Assembly (NCBI GenBank): GCA_027487555.1
Contig: JAIYDI010000019.1
Span: 186,001-250,000, forward strand
Origin: Hyphomicrobiales bacterium
GTDB lineage: Bacteria; Pseudomonadota; Alphaproteobacteria; Rhizobiales; Devosiaceae
Length of the DNA: 64,000 nucleotides
Reading direction: 5' to 3'
The translations under genes were made by a program, and so were the position numbers. Below, one piece after another: positions 27,550 through 35,981 of this stretch; within the stretch, counting starts at the first letter, position 1; every line of letters starts with the position of its first letter. The notes below the pieces were generated by a model. That model saw nothing but the letters and a program-made list of their open reading frames with translations, did not search any database and was not told the DNA's origin.

Positions 27550-27568
27550 ATGCCGGGGCCGCAAATCC

Positions 27569-27922
27569 CTACGGGCTGGCAGTCGAACCCGACTGTGCAC
27601 ACAACGCATCGCTCACGGCGCTCGACAGGGTCGGCCCCAATTGCGGCTTCAGAAGCGTGCGGAACACTGAAACGACCAACGGATGCGATGCGGTATTGGC
27701 GAGAAGCACAACCGGGTCGAACCGCGCGCAGAAGATGCGGGCCTCGGCCAGTCTGCGATCTGCCATATGGTGGTCGAGGATGACACAGTCGATCTCCTCA
27801 GGCGTGACGTTCACGTCAGCAATGCTGGCACGGCCACTCACGACATAGCCATCCGCTTCGAGGGCGAACTGCATGGAGCGGCGCAAGTCGGTATCGGGAG
27901 CAACGATAAGGACGTGGGACAT
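27569..27922 (-). CDS. Stand-alone receiver-like protein, degenerate, FixT-like candidate
   Basis: Single receiver-like domain of 117 residues with no output domain. The phosphoacceptor region IDCVILDHHM keeps Asp50, and Thr77 and Lys92 (LLKPQ) sit where the switch residues belong. The usual acidic Mg-binding pair after beta-1 is replaced by Ala8-Pro9 (VLIVAPDTDLR). The fold is therefore kept but normal phosphorylation is doubtful. It has a strong FixK/FNR box upstream. In Sinorhizobium and Caulobacter, FixT is a FixK-dependent receiver-only inhibitor of FixL, so a FixT-like role is a fair inference. Cys46, Cys65 and Cys108 are present. A GTG at 27934 is an alternative start. Confidence 0.72.
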   Translation of the reverse strand: MSHVLIVAPDTDLRRSMQFALEADGYVVSGRASIADVNVTPEEIDCVILDHHMADRRLAEARIFCARFDPVVLLANTASHPLVVSVFRTLLKPQLGPTLSSAVSDALCAQSGSTASP

Positions 27923-27987
27923 GGATCCGGACACGAGACGGAGCAGCTAAACCGCCTCAAGCCTCGCATGTGGCTGGCATGGCTGGT

Positions 27988-28001
27988 TTGACCTAAATCA
28001 A
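27988..28001 (-). promoter_or_regulatory. FixK/FNR box upstream of the receiver gene
   Basis: TTGATTTAGGTCAA on the minus strand (TTGACCTAAATCAA on the plus strand), one base from ideal. Its centre lies about 73 bases before the receiver ATG at 27922, giving a leader of about 31 bases if the site acts at -41.5. Confidence 0.8.
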
Positions 28002-28109
28002 GTCGGGCGGATCGTCGGATTTGGGGACACTCCCTAAGGCCGAGGGCGAGGGACGGGGCTGCGTGACCCCCGTTTGTCGCTCTCAGCCCGCGTCTTCCAG
28101 GTTGCGCCC

Positions 28110-29963
28110 TCAGGGTGACTTGGCGGGGATTATCTGGAGATTCTGCGCTGAAGGACTGAGCGGCAGGGCCTCGGTGCCCACTGCGATGCCGTTGACGCTC
28201 AGCATATAGGCGACAAGATCCGTATAGGTCTCGTCTGAGAGCGTTGCCGGGCGAGATGGCGGCATGCGGTCATGTGTGTGGCGCCAGAGCGCACCGACGG
28301 TTTTGCCCCGCCAATGGCTGTCGAACACGGAACCGGCAACCGGCGGACCATAGGCTCCGTTCAGTGCGGCGCCGTGGCAGGTGATGCAACCCGCCGCATA
28401 TGCGACCTTGCCGCGCTCGACCTGGTCGGCAGTGAAGCTCACTGGCATGCCCTCGACCGGCTCTGCCGCCGAGGCGACAGTGGCGATCGGATCTGCCGCT
28501 TCGGGTCCAGCTTCGGCTGCCGCAACGGGATCGTGGGTGAAGGCGAGGATGGCGCCCGGGTTTTCCATCCGGTCGATGGTACCGCCGGTCTTCGATTCCG
28601 TCAGCCCGCCGGGGTCGGTCGCAATGTAGATGGTCTGGCCATCGGGGCTCAGTGCCAGATCGCGGAATCGGTTTTCGGACTTGAAGTAACGCGTGATGTG
28701 CCCCTCCAGCTTCCTTCCGGTCTCGTCGAGAGGCAGGACATAGAGCGAGCCGCGCTTCAGTGTCGTGACGAGCAGGGAATGCGCGAAGCCAGGAACGGAG
28801 TTCGCTTGGGGCTGATAGACCTCGATGCTGGAGGCTGCGACCGTGGGCCAGCAGATGAAGTCGATACCGCCGCAGGCCGGGTCGGAAAAATTCCAGTCCG
28901 ATGGCACTGTGAACAAGGTAGCGAGTGGCTCCACCGTCGACTCCTGCCAGGCCGTCTCGTTCTCCCGCGGAACGGAGGGATCGATAACGAGGTCGGTGAA
29001 GGTCAACTGGTCGCAGGGCGTCGACGCCTCGACCCACCGGGCATACTCGTAGGCCTTGTCGTCACGGAAGCCCGAGACGTGCGGCCAGCCGTAATTGCCG
29101 CCCGGCACGAGCACATTGACCTCGTCATCGGTCTTCGGGCCCTGTTCGGACGCATAGAGCGTGCCATCGGCTGCAAAGGCGATGCCCTGTGAGTTGCGGT
29201 GCCCATAGGTGAATACATGGCTCCTGACGCCACCAAGCACCGGATTGTCTTCGGGGATCGAGCCATCTGTGTTGAGCCGGAGCGTCTTGCCCTGATACGC
29301 GATCCAGTCTTGCCTGCCCACTTCGTCCGCGGTGGGAAGTCGCTGAGCTTCGATGGGAATGCACCAGTTACCGAGCTGGTTTTTGCCGCCATCGCCGATG
29401 GTGTAGTAGAGCTTGCCATCCGGGCCATGTTTCAGCCGTCCGGAATTGTGGTCGTTCTTGGCCGGCATGGCGGTGATCACGTCAACCGGTTCGGAGAGAG
29501 TGCCGGTCGCCTTGTCGTAGGTGAGCCGGACGATCTTCACCCAAAGGTCGTGATAGGGGCTGAACCTGTCCTTGACCCATGGGATACCACCCAGAGTTTT
29601 GTCGACATAGGTATACGACGCATAGACATGGTCCTGACCCTTGTCCTGCAGCAGGCCGGGATCAAGCGCCATGCCGAGCAGCCCGTCTTGCCCTCCGGGT
29701 GCAGATACGTCCTTGAAGCTGTAGGCGACTTGCTTGGTGCCATCCGCCGGGTTGACGCGGGTGATGCGACCGCCAGTTCGTTCGGTGACCCACAGCCAGC
29801 CATCAGGGCCCATCGTCACTTCCCACGGCCCTTCGAGCCCGGAGATGATTACCCTTTCGGTGAATGGCGTTGTCCCCATCACCACCGAGGCGGGCGTATC
29901 GTGGGCCAGCGCCGGATTGGCAGTCGCCGCCATGAGGCCCAACAGCGCGAGCAGCTTGTTCAT
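28110..29963 (-). CDS. Soluble-GDH-type PQQ sugar dehydrogenase fused to cytochrome c
   Basis: Periplasmic quinoprotein of 617 residues with a signal peptide (1-20, ending ALA). The beta-propeller matches soluble glucose dehydrogenase (GdhB of Acinetobacter). Equivalents of its active-site residues are visible: Gln92 (GGQDG), Asp171-His172 (KNDHNSGR), Arg256-Asn257 (GHRNSQG), Lys in TLKRGSLY and two Arg in ENRFRD. A C-terminal cytochrome c domain has C526ITCH530 and Met567 in RMPPS. The enzyme would oxidise aldoses and pass electrons internally to haem c. GGGAGG precedes the ATG. No PQQ synthesis genes are nearby. Confidence 0.9.
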   Translation of the reverse strand: MNKLLALLGLMAATANPALAHDTPASVVMGTTPFTERVIISGLEGPWEVTMGPDGWLWVTERTGGRITRVNPADGTKQVAYSFKDVSAPGGQDGLLGMALDPGLLQDKGQDHVYASYTYVDKTLGGIPWVKDRFSPYHDLWVKIVRLTYDKATGTLSEPVDVITAMPAKNDHNSGRLKHGPDGKLYYTIGDGGKNQLGNWCIPIEAQRLPTADEVGRQDWIAYQGKTLRLNTDGSIPEDNPVLGGVRSHVFTYGHRNSQGIAFAADGTLYASEQGPKTDDEVNVLVPGGNYGWPHVSGFRDDKAYEYARWVEASTPCDQLTFTDLVIDPSVPRENETAWQESTVEPLATLFTVPSDWNFSDPACGGIDFICWPTVAASSIEVYQPQANSVPGFAHSLLVTTLKRGSLYVLPLDETGRKLEGHITRYFKSENRFRDLALSPDGQTIYIATDPGGLTESKTGGTIDRMENPGAILAFTHDPVAAAEAGPEAADPIATVASAAEPVEGMPVSFTADQVERGKVAYAAGCITCHGAALNGAYGPPVAGSVFDSHWRGKTVGALWRHTHDRMPPSRPATLSDETYTDLVAYMLSVNGIAVGTEALPLSPSAQNLQIIPAKSP

Positions 29964-30046
29964 CGGATCCCTCCCGGATCGGTGAAGGCGTCATTCCCTT
30001 TTCCGGTCAACCTCGTGGCGAGCCGAAGGTTTGTCGCAGGCGACCG

Positions 30047-30886
30047 TCAATCCCCGCGGCCACGCGGATGTACCCAGCCCAGCATCCGCTCCGCTTTCGA
30101 AGAATTGAAGAAGCTTCGGTAGCCGTCCATGTCGCCTTTGATCGGGGTGTCGGGGAAGTAGCGCGCGCGCACCTCTGCGGATGGCATATCCAACGTTGTG
30201 TCCGGTGCGACGATGTAGAACGCCTCGTGCCCGGTAAAATCCGCTGTCAGGCTCTTGAGGCAGGCGTCGGCCGCCGCATCAAAACGCGTATAGGCGAACA
30301 GGTGCTTGTTGGGTGCCGGTGCATCCTCGGTGAAGTGTCTGGCCGCGAAGGCGCGCTCCGGCACCACCCAATGAAAGCGCATCGAGGCGATGCGAATCCC
30401 CGGGTGAAGCCGCGCAAATGCGTCGCCCTGCTGCTCGCAAATCCACTTCGAAAGCGAATAGGGGTCCTCCGAGTAATTCGGATGGTCCTCGTCGATGGGG
30501 AAGTAGTCGTATTTCGGGTCGAGGCTGTAGGAGTGCCCGATAGCATTCACGCTCGACGCCTGGCAGATGCGCATAATGCCGTTCTCGACGGCGGCGCGCA
30601 GCGCGTTGTAGCTGCCCACGACATTGTTGTTGTGAACGACATGGTCGGGGTGGCGGCCAGGCGACGGGATTGCCGCCATGTGGATGAGCGCGTCGCACCC
30701 GGCAAAAGCAGCAACGATAGCGTCGTAGTCGCTCATCTCGGAGACGACATAGCTGACGCTGTCCTGCCGCTCCTCCGGCGAAGGTCCGATGCGGTCAATG
30801 CTGACAATGCTGTGGCCCCGCTCAAGGGCCAGCTTGGTAATGGCGCGGCCCACGCCGCCGCTGCCGCCGGTCAATGCAATTTTCAT
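30047..30886 (-). CDS. NAD-dependent epimerase/dehydratase (extended SDR), possibly uronate dehydrogenase-like
   Basis: Extended SDR of 279 residues with cofactor motif TGGSGGVG, Ser in QASSVNAIGH and catalytic YSLSK. The overall layout resembles uronate dehydrogenases and related sugar SDRs, but substrate residues cannot be assigned. It begins 12 bases after the UxuA-type gene, so a joint role in hexuronate or aldonate metabolism is likely. The 83 bases to the quinoprotein gene show no terminator. Confidence 0.82.
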   Translation of the reverse strand: MKIALTGGSGGVGRAITKLALERGHSIVSIDRIGPSPEERQDSVSYVVSEMSDYDAIVAAFAGCDALIHMAAIPSPGRHPDHVVHNNNVVGSYNALRAAVENGIMRICQASSVNAIGHSYSLDPKYDYFPIDEDHPNYSEDPYSLSKWICEQQGDAFARLHPGIRIASMRFHWVVPERAFAARHFTEDAPAPNKHLFAYTRFDAAADACLKSLTADFTGHEAFYIVAPDTTLDMPSAEVRARYFPDTPIKGDMDGYRSFFNSSKAERMLGWVHPRGRGD

Positions 30887-30898
30887 GATGAGGTCCGA

Positions 30899-31861
30899 TC
30901 AGCCCTGGTAGACGGCCTGGTGCAGGCCACGAATATAGCCGATAGCGTAGAGCCGTCCGAAGCTCGAATAGCCGGCATGTTCGTTACTATCGCCTTCAAC
31001 GGTGGGGACATGGTCGGGTCGGAGCACACCCGAAAAGCCGATCTCCTTGTATGCGCGCATACAGGCGAGCATGTCGGTCTTGCCGGCATCGTGCCAGGTT
31101 TCCTCGAAGCGGGTGGGCACGCCCTTCACGTCGCGGAAATGCACGAAGCTGATCTTCTTGCCGAACCTCTTGATTACGGACGGCAGGTCCTCGGTCATCA
31201 GCGTGAAGTTGCCTTGGCACATGGTGATGGTGTTGTTGTCAGACGGCAGCATATCCACCAGCCGCTGGTAATTCGGCACCGTACGCATGATACGGCTGAC
31301 CCCCTTGATCGGCGTGATCGGCGGATCATCGGGGTGCATCGAGAGCTTGACGCCGGCCTTCTCTGCGACGGGCAATACGCGGCGCAGGAAATACTCGAGC
31401 GTCTCCCAGAGCTTTTCTTCCGAGATCGGCGGGTTCGAGGTGATGGTATCGGGCACGTCGTCGGCATTGAAGCTGGTGACCACCGAGCCGCCGCGGCTGG
31501 GGGTGGCGAAATTGGTGCGCACCCAGTTGAAGTCGGTCATCCACTCGTAGCACCACACCGGGATGCCGAGTTTACCCATATTGGTGATGAGCTCGCACAC
31601 GACGTCGATCTCGGCGTCGCGACCTTCAAGCCCACGCTTCGTTAGGTTGAGGGGCGGCCGCGCCTCAATGACGCGAAGTTCGAACCCGCCCTCCCGATAC
31701 CGATCCTGCATGCGCTTCAAGGGAGCATAGTCGCAGACCCGCTCATTCGCCTGCAGGCTGTCGGTCGGTAGTCCGCCGACAGCGAGATCGACACCCGCCT
31801 GTTTCGCGAGCTTCCACAGTGGCGACGGGGTAGGGTTGATGAACTCGGCGATTTCGAGCAT
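30899..31861 (-). CDS. uxuA: UxuA-type mannonate dehydratase
   Basis: TIM-barrel dehydratase that converts D-mannonate to 2-keto-3-deoxygluconate. Family marks are PTPSPLWKLAKQAGVDLAVG, MHPDDPP (metal-site His-Pro-Asp-Asp), CQGNFT, ISFVHFRDVKG and LRPDHVPT. The 320-residue version starts at ATG 31861, with GGAGG 8 bases upstream and the conserved N-terminus immediately after. An ATG at 31924 has no ribosome site. It is shorter than E. coli UxuA, which is common in this branch. It follows the ABC operon by 100 bases. Confidence 0.88.
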   Translation of the reverse strand: MLEIAEFINPTPSPLWKLAKQAGVDLAVGGLPTDSLQANERVCDYAPLKRMQDRYREGGFELRVIEARPPLNLTKRGLEGRDAEIDVVCELITNMGKLGIPVWCYEWMTDFNWVRTNFATPSRGGSVVTSFNADDVPDTITSNPPISEEKLWETLEYFLRRVLPVAEKAGVKLSMHPDDPPITPIKGVSRIMRTVPNYQRLVDMLPSDNNTITMCQGNFTLMTEDLPSVIKRFGKKISFVHFRDVKGVPTRFEETWHDAGKTDMLACMRAYKEIGFSGVLRPDHVPTVEGDSNEHAGYSSFGRLYAIGYIRGLHQAVYQG

Positions 31862-31961
31862 GGCGATGTCCTCCGGCGGCTTCCCATTGGGCGGGCGCCG
31901 CACATGCGGGTGGTCAATGAGCATAGTCGCCGCGGCGTGAGAGACGCCGCGGCCGTGCCGG

Positions 31962-32969
31962 TCAGACCGGCAGCAGTGTCGAAAGCTTCTCTGGCTGGAT
32001 CACCGGCTTTTCGGAGTAAAGGTGGCAGGCAGCGGTATGCTGCTCGCCTACCTTGAACAGCGGCGGCGCCTCTGCGCAGATCGGCATGGCGCGCGGACAG
32101 CGGCCGCGGAAGCGGCAGCCGCCTTCGGCGGGCTCGGCCTTGAGGATGGGTTCATTGCCCCAACGCTGGTCGAGGTTCGGCCACGGAATCGAGTCGACGA
32201 GCAGCTTGGTGTACGGGTGCTGCGGCGTCTTGATCACCGCATCGACCTCGCCCGCTTCCATGACGCCACCGCGATAGAGCACGACGATGGATTTTGCCAC
32301 GTGGAAGGCGGTGGTGAGATCATGCGTGATGTAGATGATCGACACACCATGGTCGCGCTGCAGGTTGCGCAGCGTTTCGAGGATGTTGGCGCGCAGCGAC
32401 GCATCCACCATCGACACCGGCTCGTCCGCAATCAGCAGCTTGGGCTTGAGCAGCAGTGCGCGAGCCACATTGATGCGCTGCCGCTGGCCGCCAGAAAGCT
32501 GGTGCGGAAAGCGGCCGAGCACATCTTCGGGCCTGAGGCCCACGGCGGTAAGCGCCTCCTCCATGCGCCCTTGGGCCTGCGCCTTGGTCTTGGCAAGCTT
32601 GAAACGCTTGATTGGCACCGTCAGCAGGTGGTCAACCGTGTAGAAGGGATTGAAAACCGCGAACGGATCCTGAAACACCGCCTGTACTTCTCGCCGATAG
32701 GCAAGCCGCTCGCTGCCATGCAGGGACGTGATGTTCTTGCCGCGGAACAGGATTTCGCCGGTGGTGGGCGTGGTGAAGCCTAACAGGAGCATGGCGAGTG
32801 TGGTCTTGCCGCTCCCGCTCTCGCCCGCCACGGTGAGAATTGTTGGCTCGTCTTCCTCGAGCGTCAGCGAAAAATCCTGCAGTGCCACGGTCGCCTTGGC
32901 GTTGATCAGCCCCCGTTGATAAACCTTCGATACATGCTTCAATTCGAGCAGACGGGGCATGTCAGGCAT
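31962..32969 (-). CDS. Oligopeptide/oligosaccharide ABC transporter ATPase, DppF/OppF type
   Basis: ATPase of 335 residues with GESGSGKTTLA, LSGGQRQRINVARALLL, LLIADEPVSMVDASLR and ITHDLTTAFHVA. The C-terminal oligopeptide-type extension contains CRFRGRCPRAMPICAEAPPL, whose cysteines often bind an iron-sulfur cluster in DppD/DppF proteins. It overlaps the partner ATPase by 8 bases. It pairs with the upstream ATPase to drive the importer at 33997-37766. Confidence 0.92.
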   Translation of the reverse strand: MPDMPRLLELKHVSKVYQRGLINAKATVALQDFSLTLEEDEPTILTVAGESGSGKTTLAMLLLGFTTPTTGEILFRGKNITSLHGSERLAYRREVQAVFQDPFAVFNPFYTVDHLLTVPIKRFKLAKTKAQAQGRMEEALTAVGLRPEDVLGRFPHQLSGGQRQRINVARALLLKPKLLIADEPVSMVDASLRANILETLRNLQRDHGVSIIYITHDLTTAFHVAKSIVVLYRGGVMEAGEVDAVIKTPQHPYTKLLVDSIPWPNLDQRWGNEPILKAEPAEGGCRFRGRCPRAMPICAEAPPLFKVGEQHTAACHLYSEKPVIQPEKLSTLLPV

Positions 32970-33990
32970 CCTTGCCGAAGACGTGGCAGGTCACGATGCG
33001 GCCATCGGGCAGCGTGTCGACCGCGGGGCGGGTGGTGGAGCAGGCGGCCTGCGCATAGCCGCAGCGCGGATGGAAGGCGCAGCCGGTGGGCAGCCGCAGC
33101 AGCGACGGGGCGAGGCCCGGAATGCCCTGAAAGACGCCCTTGTTGCTCAGGTTTGGCAGGCTCGAGATCAGAGCGCGAGCGTAAGGGTGCCGCGGGTCGG
33201 TGAACATCTGCCGCACAGTCGAGACCTCGACGAGACGGCCAGCATACATCACTGCGACCTTGTCGACGAACTGCGCCATGAGGCCCATGTCGTGGCCGAT
33301 CAGGATCACGGCGGCGTTGATCTCGTCCTGCACGCGGTCGATGGTTTCCATCACCTGGCGCTGGGTCACCACGTCGAGCGCGGATGTCGGCTCGTCGGCG
33401 ATGATCACTTCGGGCTTGAGCAGGATGCCGATGGCGATGCAGACACGCTGTTTCATGCCGCCCGACAGCTCGTGCGCATACATGCGAAACACGCTGGTAT
33501 CGAGATCCACCGAGCGCAGTGCCGCCATGCAGCGATCGTCGATGGAAGAGCGGGACTCATTTGGCAGGTGGGACTTGATCGCATCGACCATCTGCGCGCC
33601 GATCCGCATCACCGGGTTGAGCGAATTCATCGCACCTTGCGGGATATAGGCGATCTTCGACAGGCGCGCCTTGCGCATACCTTCGTCATTGAGAGCGCTC
33701 AGATCGGTGCCGCCGACAATCACATGGCCGCCTTCGATCCGCCCTGGCGGCTTGATCATACGCATCATGGCGAGGGCAAGCGTGGACTTGCCCGACCCGG
33801 ATTCACCAACCATGCCGAGCTTTTCGCCAGCCCCGAGGGTGAAGCTCACATCGTCGAGCGCCTTGGCCCGCCCGCTATCTGTGTAATAGGTCACCTCGAG
33901 ATTGCTGACCCTGAGGACCGGTTCGGCGCCCGCGGCAGGGACGGGTGACGGGCGGCCATCCGGCCGCGCCTGCATTTGCATCTGCGTCAT
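32962..33990 (-). CDS. Oligopeptide/oligosaccharide ABC transporter ATPase, DppD/OppD type
   Basis: ATPase of 342 residues. Walker A is GESGSGKSTLA, the signature region is LSGGMKQRVCIAIGILL, Walker B is VIIADEPTSALD and the switch is IGHDMGLMAQ. The C-terminal CAFHPRCGYAQAAC fits DppD. A proline-rich N-terminal leader of about 25 residues precedes the domain, so the real start could be further in. It sits 6 bases after the DppC-type permease. Confidence 0.92.
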   Translation of the reverse strand: MTQMQMQARPDGRPSPVPAAGAEPVLRVSNLEVTYYTDSGRAKALDDVSFTLGAGEKLGMVGESGSGKSTLALAMMRMIKPPGRIEGGHVIVGGTDLSALNDEGMRKARLSKIAYIPQGAMNSLNPVMRIGAQMVDAIKSHLPNESRSSIDDRCMAALRSVDLDTSVFRMYAHELSGGMKQRVCIAIGILLKPEVIIADEPTSALDVVTQRQVMETIDRVQDEINAAVILIGHDMGLMAQFVDKVAVMYAGRLVEVSTVRQMFTDPRHPYARALISSLPNLSNKGVFQGIPGLAPSLLRLPTGCAFHPRCGYAQAACSTTRPAVDTLPDGRIVTCHVFGKDA

Positions 33991-33996
33991 CTGTCG

Positions 33997-34902
33997 TTAC
34001 TCCGTCCTGCGCACGCGCGGATTTGCCAACTCGTCGAGACCCATGTTCACCAGCGCAAGTGCGCCGAGAATCAGGATCATCGCGAAGCTGGGCTCGAGCG
34101 GCCACCACCACCAGCCGTTGAAGAAAGCGCCCTGCGTCTGCGCAGCCCAGATGATGTTGCCAAGCAGCGGTTCGCGCAGTGGCCCAAGGCCGAGCACGGC
34201 GAGGTAGAACGAGGCGAACACCGCCGCAAAGACCTGGCCAACGAAGGCGGCGGCAATGAAGGGCAGGAGGTTGGGCAGGATTTCCTTGAAGATGATGCCC
34301 ACGTCCGAAACGCCCGAGAGCTTGGCGACGGCAACAAATTGCCGTTCCTTCATGGTGAGCACCTGCGAGCGGATGACGAGCGTCGGACCCATCCAGGCGA
34401 GCATGACGACGATGAGCGCCATTGTAAGGATGGTGACATCGCGCTTGTCGAGCGAGCCGGCGACCACGACCTGAATCAGCAGCACAGGGATCGGCGTCAG
34501 GATCTGGCAGATTGTACGGATGATCGTGTCCACCCAGCCGCCGAAATACGCGGAGGTGAAACCGAGCACCACGCCGATCAGCGTCCCGATGCCGCCGGCG
34601 AGGAGCCCGATGAGCGCGGTCTGCCACATGCCGACGACCATCGCGGCATACAAATCGCGCCCGAAGAAATCCGTACCAAGCGGATATCTGAGGCTTGGCG
34701 GCTTCTTTGGCGCCGCCGAGAGCGGGTAGGCGTGCTTGGGATCGATGGTCATGAAACCGGTGACCGTGAACAGCACGAGCGCCAGAAGGATGACGAGCCC
34801 GATAGTGAGGCTCTTGTTGCGGCGGAGGTACCCGAGGGTAAGCGCCAGCGGACTGGGCTGCAGGGATTTTTCCGGCGCTGTGGCAGCGTTGGCGATGGCC
34901 AT
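33997..34902 (-). CDS. ABC transporter permease, DppC type
   Basis: Permease of 301 residues with about six membrane segments. The N-terminal OppC-type start contains SPLALTLGYLRRNKSLTIGL, followed by YPLGTDFFGRDLYA. The coupling-loop region MKERQFVAVAKLSGVSDVGI is near residues 190-210. It acts with the DppB-type permease 11 bases upstream. Confidence 0.93.
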   Translation of the reverse strand: MAIANAATAPEKSLQPSPLALTLGYLRRNKSLTIGLVILLALVLFTVTGFMTIDPKHAYPLSAAPKKPPSLRYPLGTDFFGRDLYAAMVVGMWQTALIGLLAGGIGTLIGVVLGFTSAYFGGWVDTIIRTICQILTPIPVLLIQVVVAGSLDKRDVTILTMALIVVMLAWMGPTLVIRSQVLTMKERQFVAVAKLSGVSDVGIIFKEILPNLLPFIAAAFVGQVFAAVFASFYLAVLGLGPLREPLLGNIIWAAQTQGAFFNGWWWWPLEPSFAMILILGALALVNMGLDELANPRVRRTE

Positions 34903-34913
34903 GTCTCGTGCTC

Positions 34914-35915
34914 CTACTCGTCGTTCTTGATGCGCGGGTCGAGCAGCGGATAGACAAACTCCAGCAGCGTCATCAGGGTCGCGACCGCGATCGTGGTGAA
35001 CAGCACGATGCCATAGATCACCGGGAAGTCGTTGGACCGAATGGCGTTGTTGAGCGTGGTGCCGATGCCGGGCAGGCCGAATATGCCTTCGACCACGACG
35101 GCCGCCGAGATCACTGAGCCCAGTGCAAGGGCAAAGGCGGTGACCTGCGGCAGGAGTGCATTGCGCAGGTAGTAGTCACGGAAGATCCGTCCGCCACCAA
35201 GGCCCTTGTGCTCTGCGAAGTTCACGTAATCCTCGCCCTGGATGGTCACGCCCATGCCGCGCATGGATAGCACCCAGCCGCCTACCGATCCGAGGATGAG
35301 CGACAGCGCCGGCAGGATCTGGTGCTTCAGCAGATCGAGGATGAACTCTATAGAGAAATTCGGCACGATGCCGATGGAATAGGCTCCACCGAGCGGCAGC
35401 AGCTTCAGTCTGAAGCCGATGAAAAACAGCAGCAGCACACCCATGATCACCGGCGGAATGCCCGTGAGCAGCACGAAGGGCGTGGCGAAGGCGCGCAGCC
35501 AGCGCGGCGAGCGCGGCCAGGCGGCGACCGCGCCAAGCAGGTTGCCGATGATGAAGCTGATCACGGTGGTAACGAGCAGCAGCCAGATCGTCCACGGCAG
35601 CGACTGTGCGATCAGGTCGAGCACCGTCGAGGGATATCTGTTGAGCGAGTAACCGAAATCGAAGCGGACGACGTTGCCCAGATACTCGAAATACTGTTGC
35701 AGAAGCGGCTTGTCGAGGCCGAACTGCTTTTCCATGCTAGCCACGATCTTTTCGAGATCGCCCGGCGAAAAGCCACCACTGCGGGCCAGTTCGGCGAAGC
35801 GCTCGCGAATGGCGTTGCGTGGCGAGAGGCGGGGAATGAAGAAGACGATGGTCGACGCAGACCATATGACAAGTAACAGGAATAATATACGTCTCGCGAC
35901 GACCTTGAGGCTCAC
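34914..35915 (-). CDS. ABC transporter permease, DppB type
   Basis: Permease of 333 residues with an N-terminal span (RRILFLLLVIWSASTIVFF) and five more. It carries the DppB-type periplasmic stretch SPRNAIRERFAELARSGG and the coupling loop MRGMGVTIQGEDYVNFAEHKG. It forms the channel with the DppC-type permease. The gene follows the binding-protein gene by 66 bases. Confidence 0.93.
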   Translation of the reverse strand: MSLKVVARRILFLLLVIWSASTIVFFIPRLSPRNAIRERFAELARSGGFSPGDLEKIVASMEKQFGLDKPLLQQYFEYLGNVVRFDFGYSLNRYPSTVLDLIAQSLPWTIWLLLVTTVISFIIGNLLGAVAAWPRSPRWLRAFATPFVLLTGIPPVIMGVLLLFFIGFRLKLLPLGGAYSIGIVPNFSIEFILDLLKHQILPALSLILGSVGGWVLSMRGMGVTIQGEDYVNFAEHKGLGGGRIFRDYYLRNALLPQVTAFALALGSVISAAVVVEGIFGLPGIGTTLNNAIRSNDFPVIYGIVLFTTIAVATLMTLLEFVYPLLDPRIKNDE

Positions 35916-35981
35916 CCGACTGCTCCCGAAGCAATAGTCACTGAGGGCGGGATGCGCCGTGGCGCACCCCGCGGATTGGCT

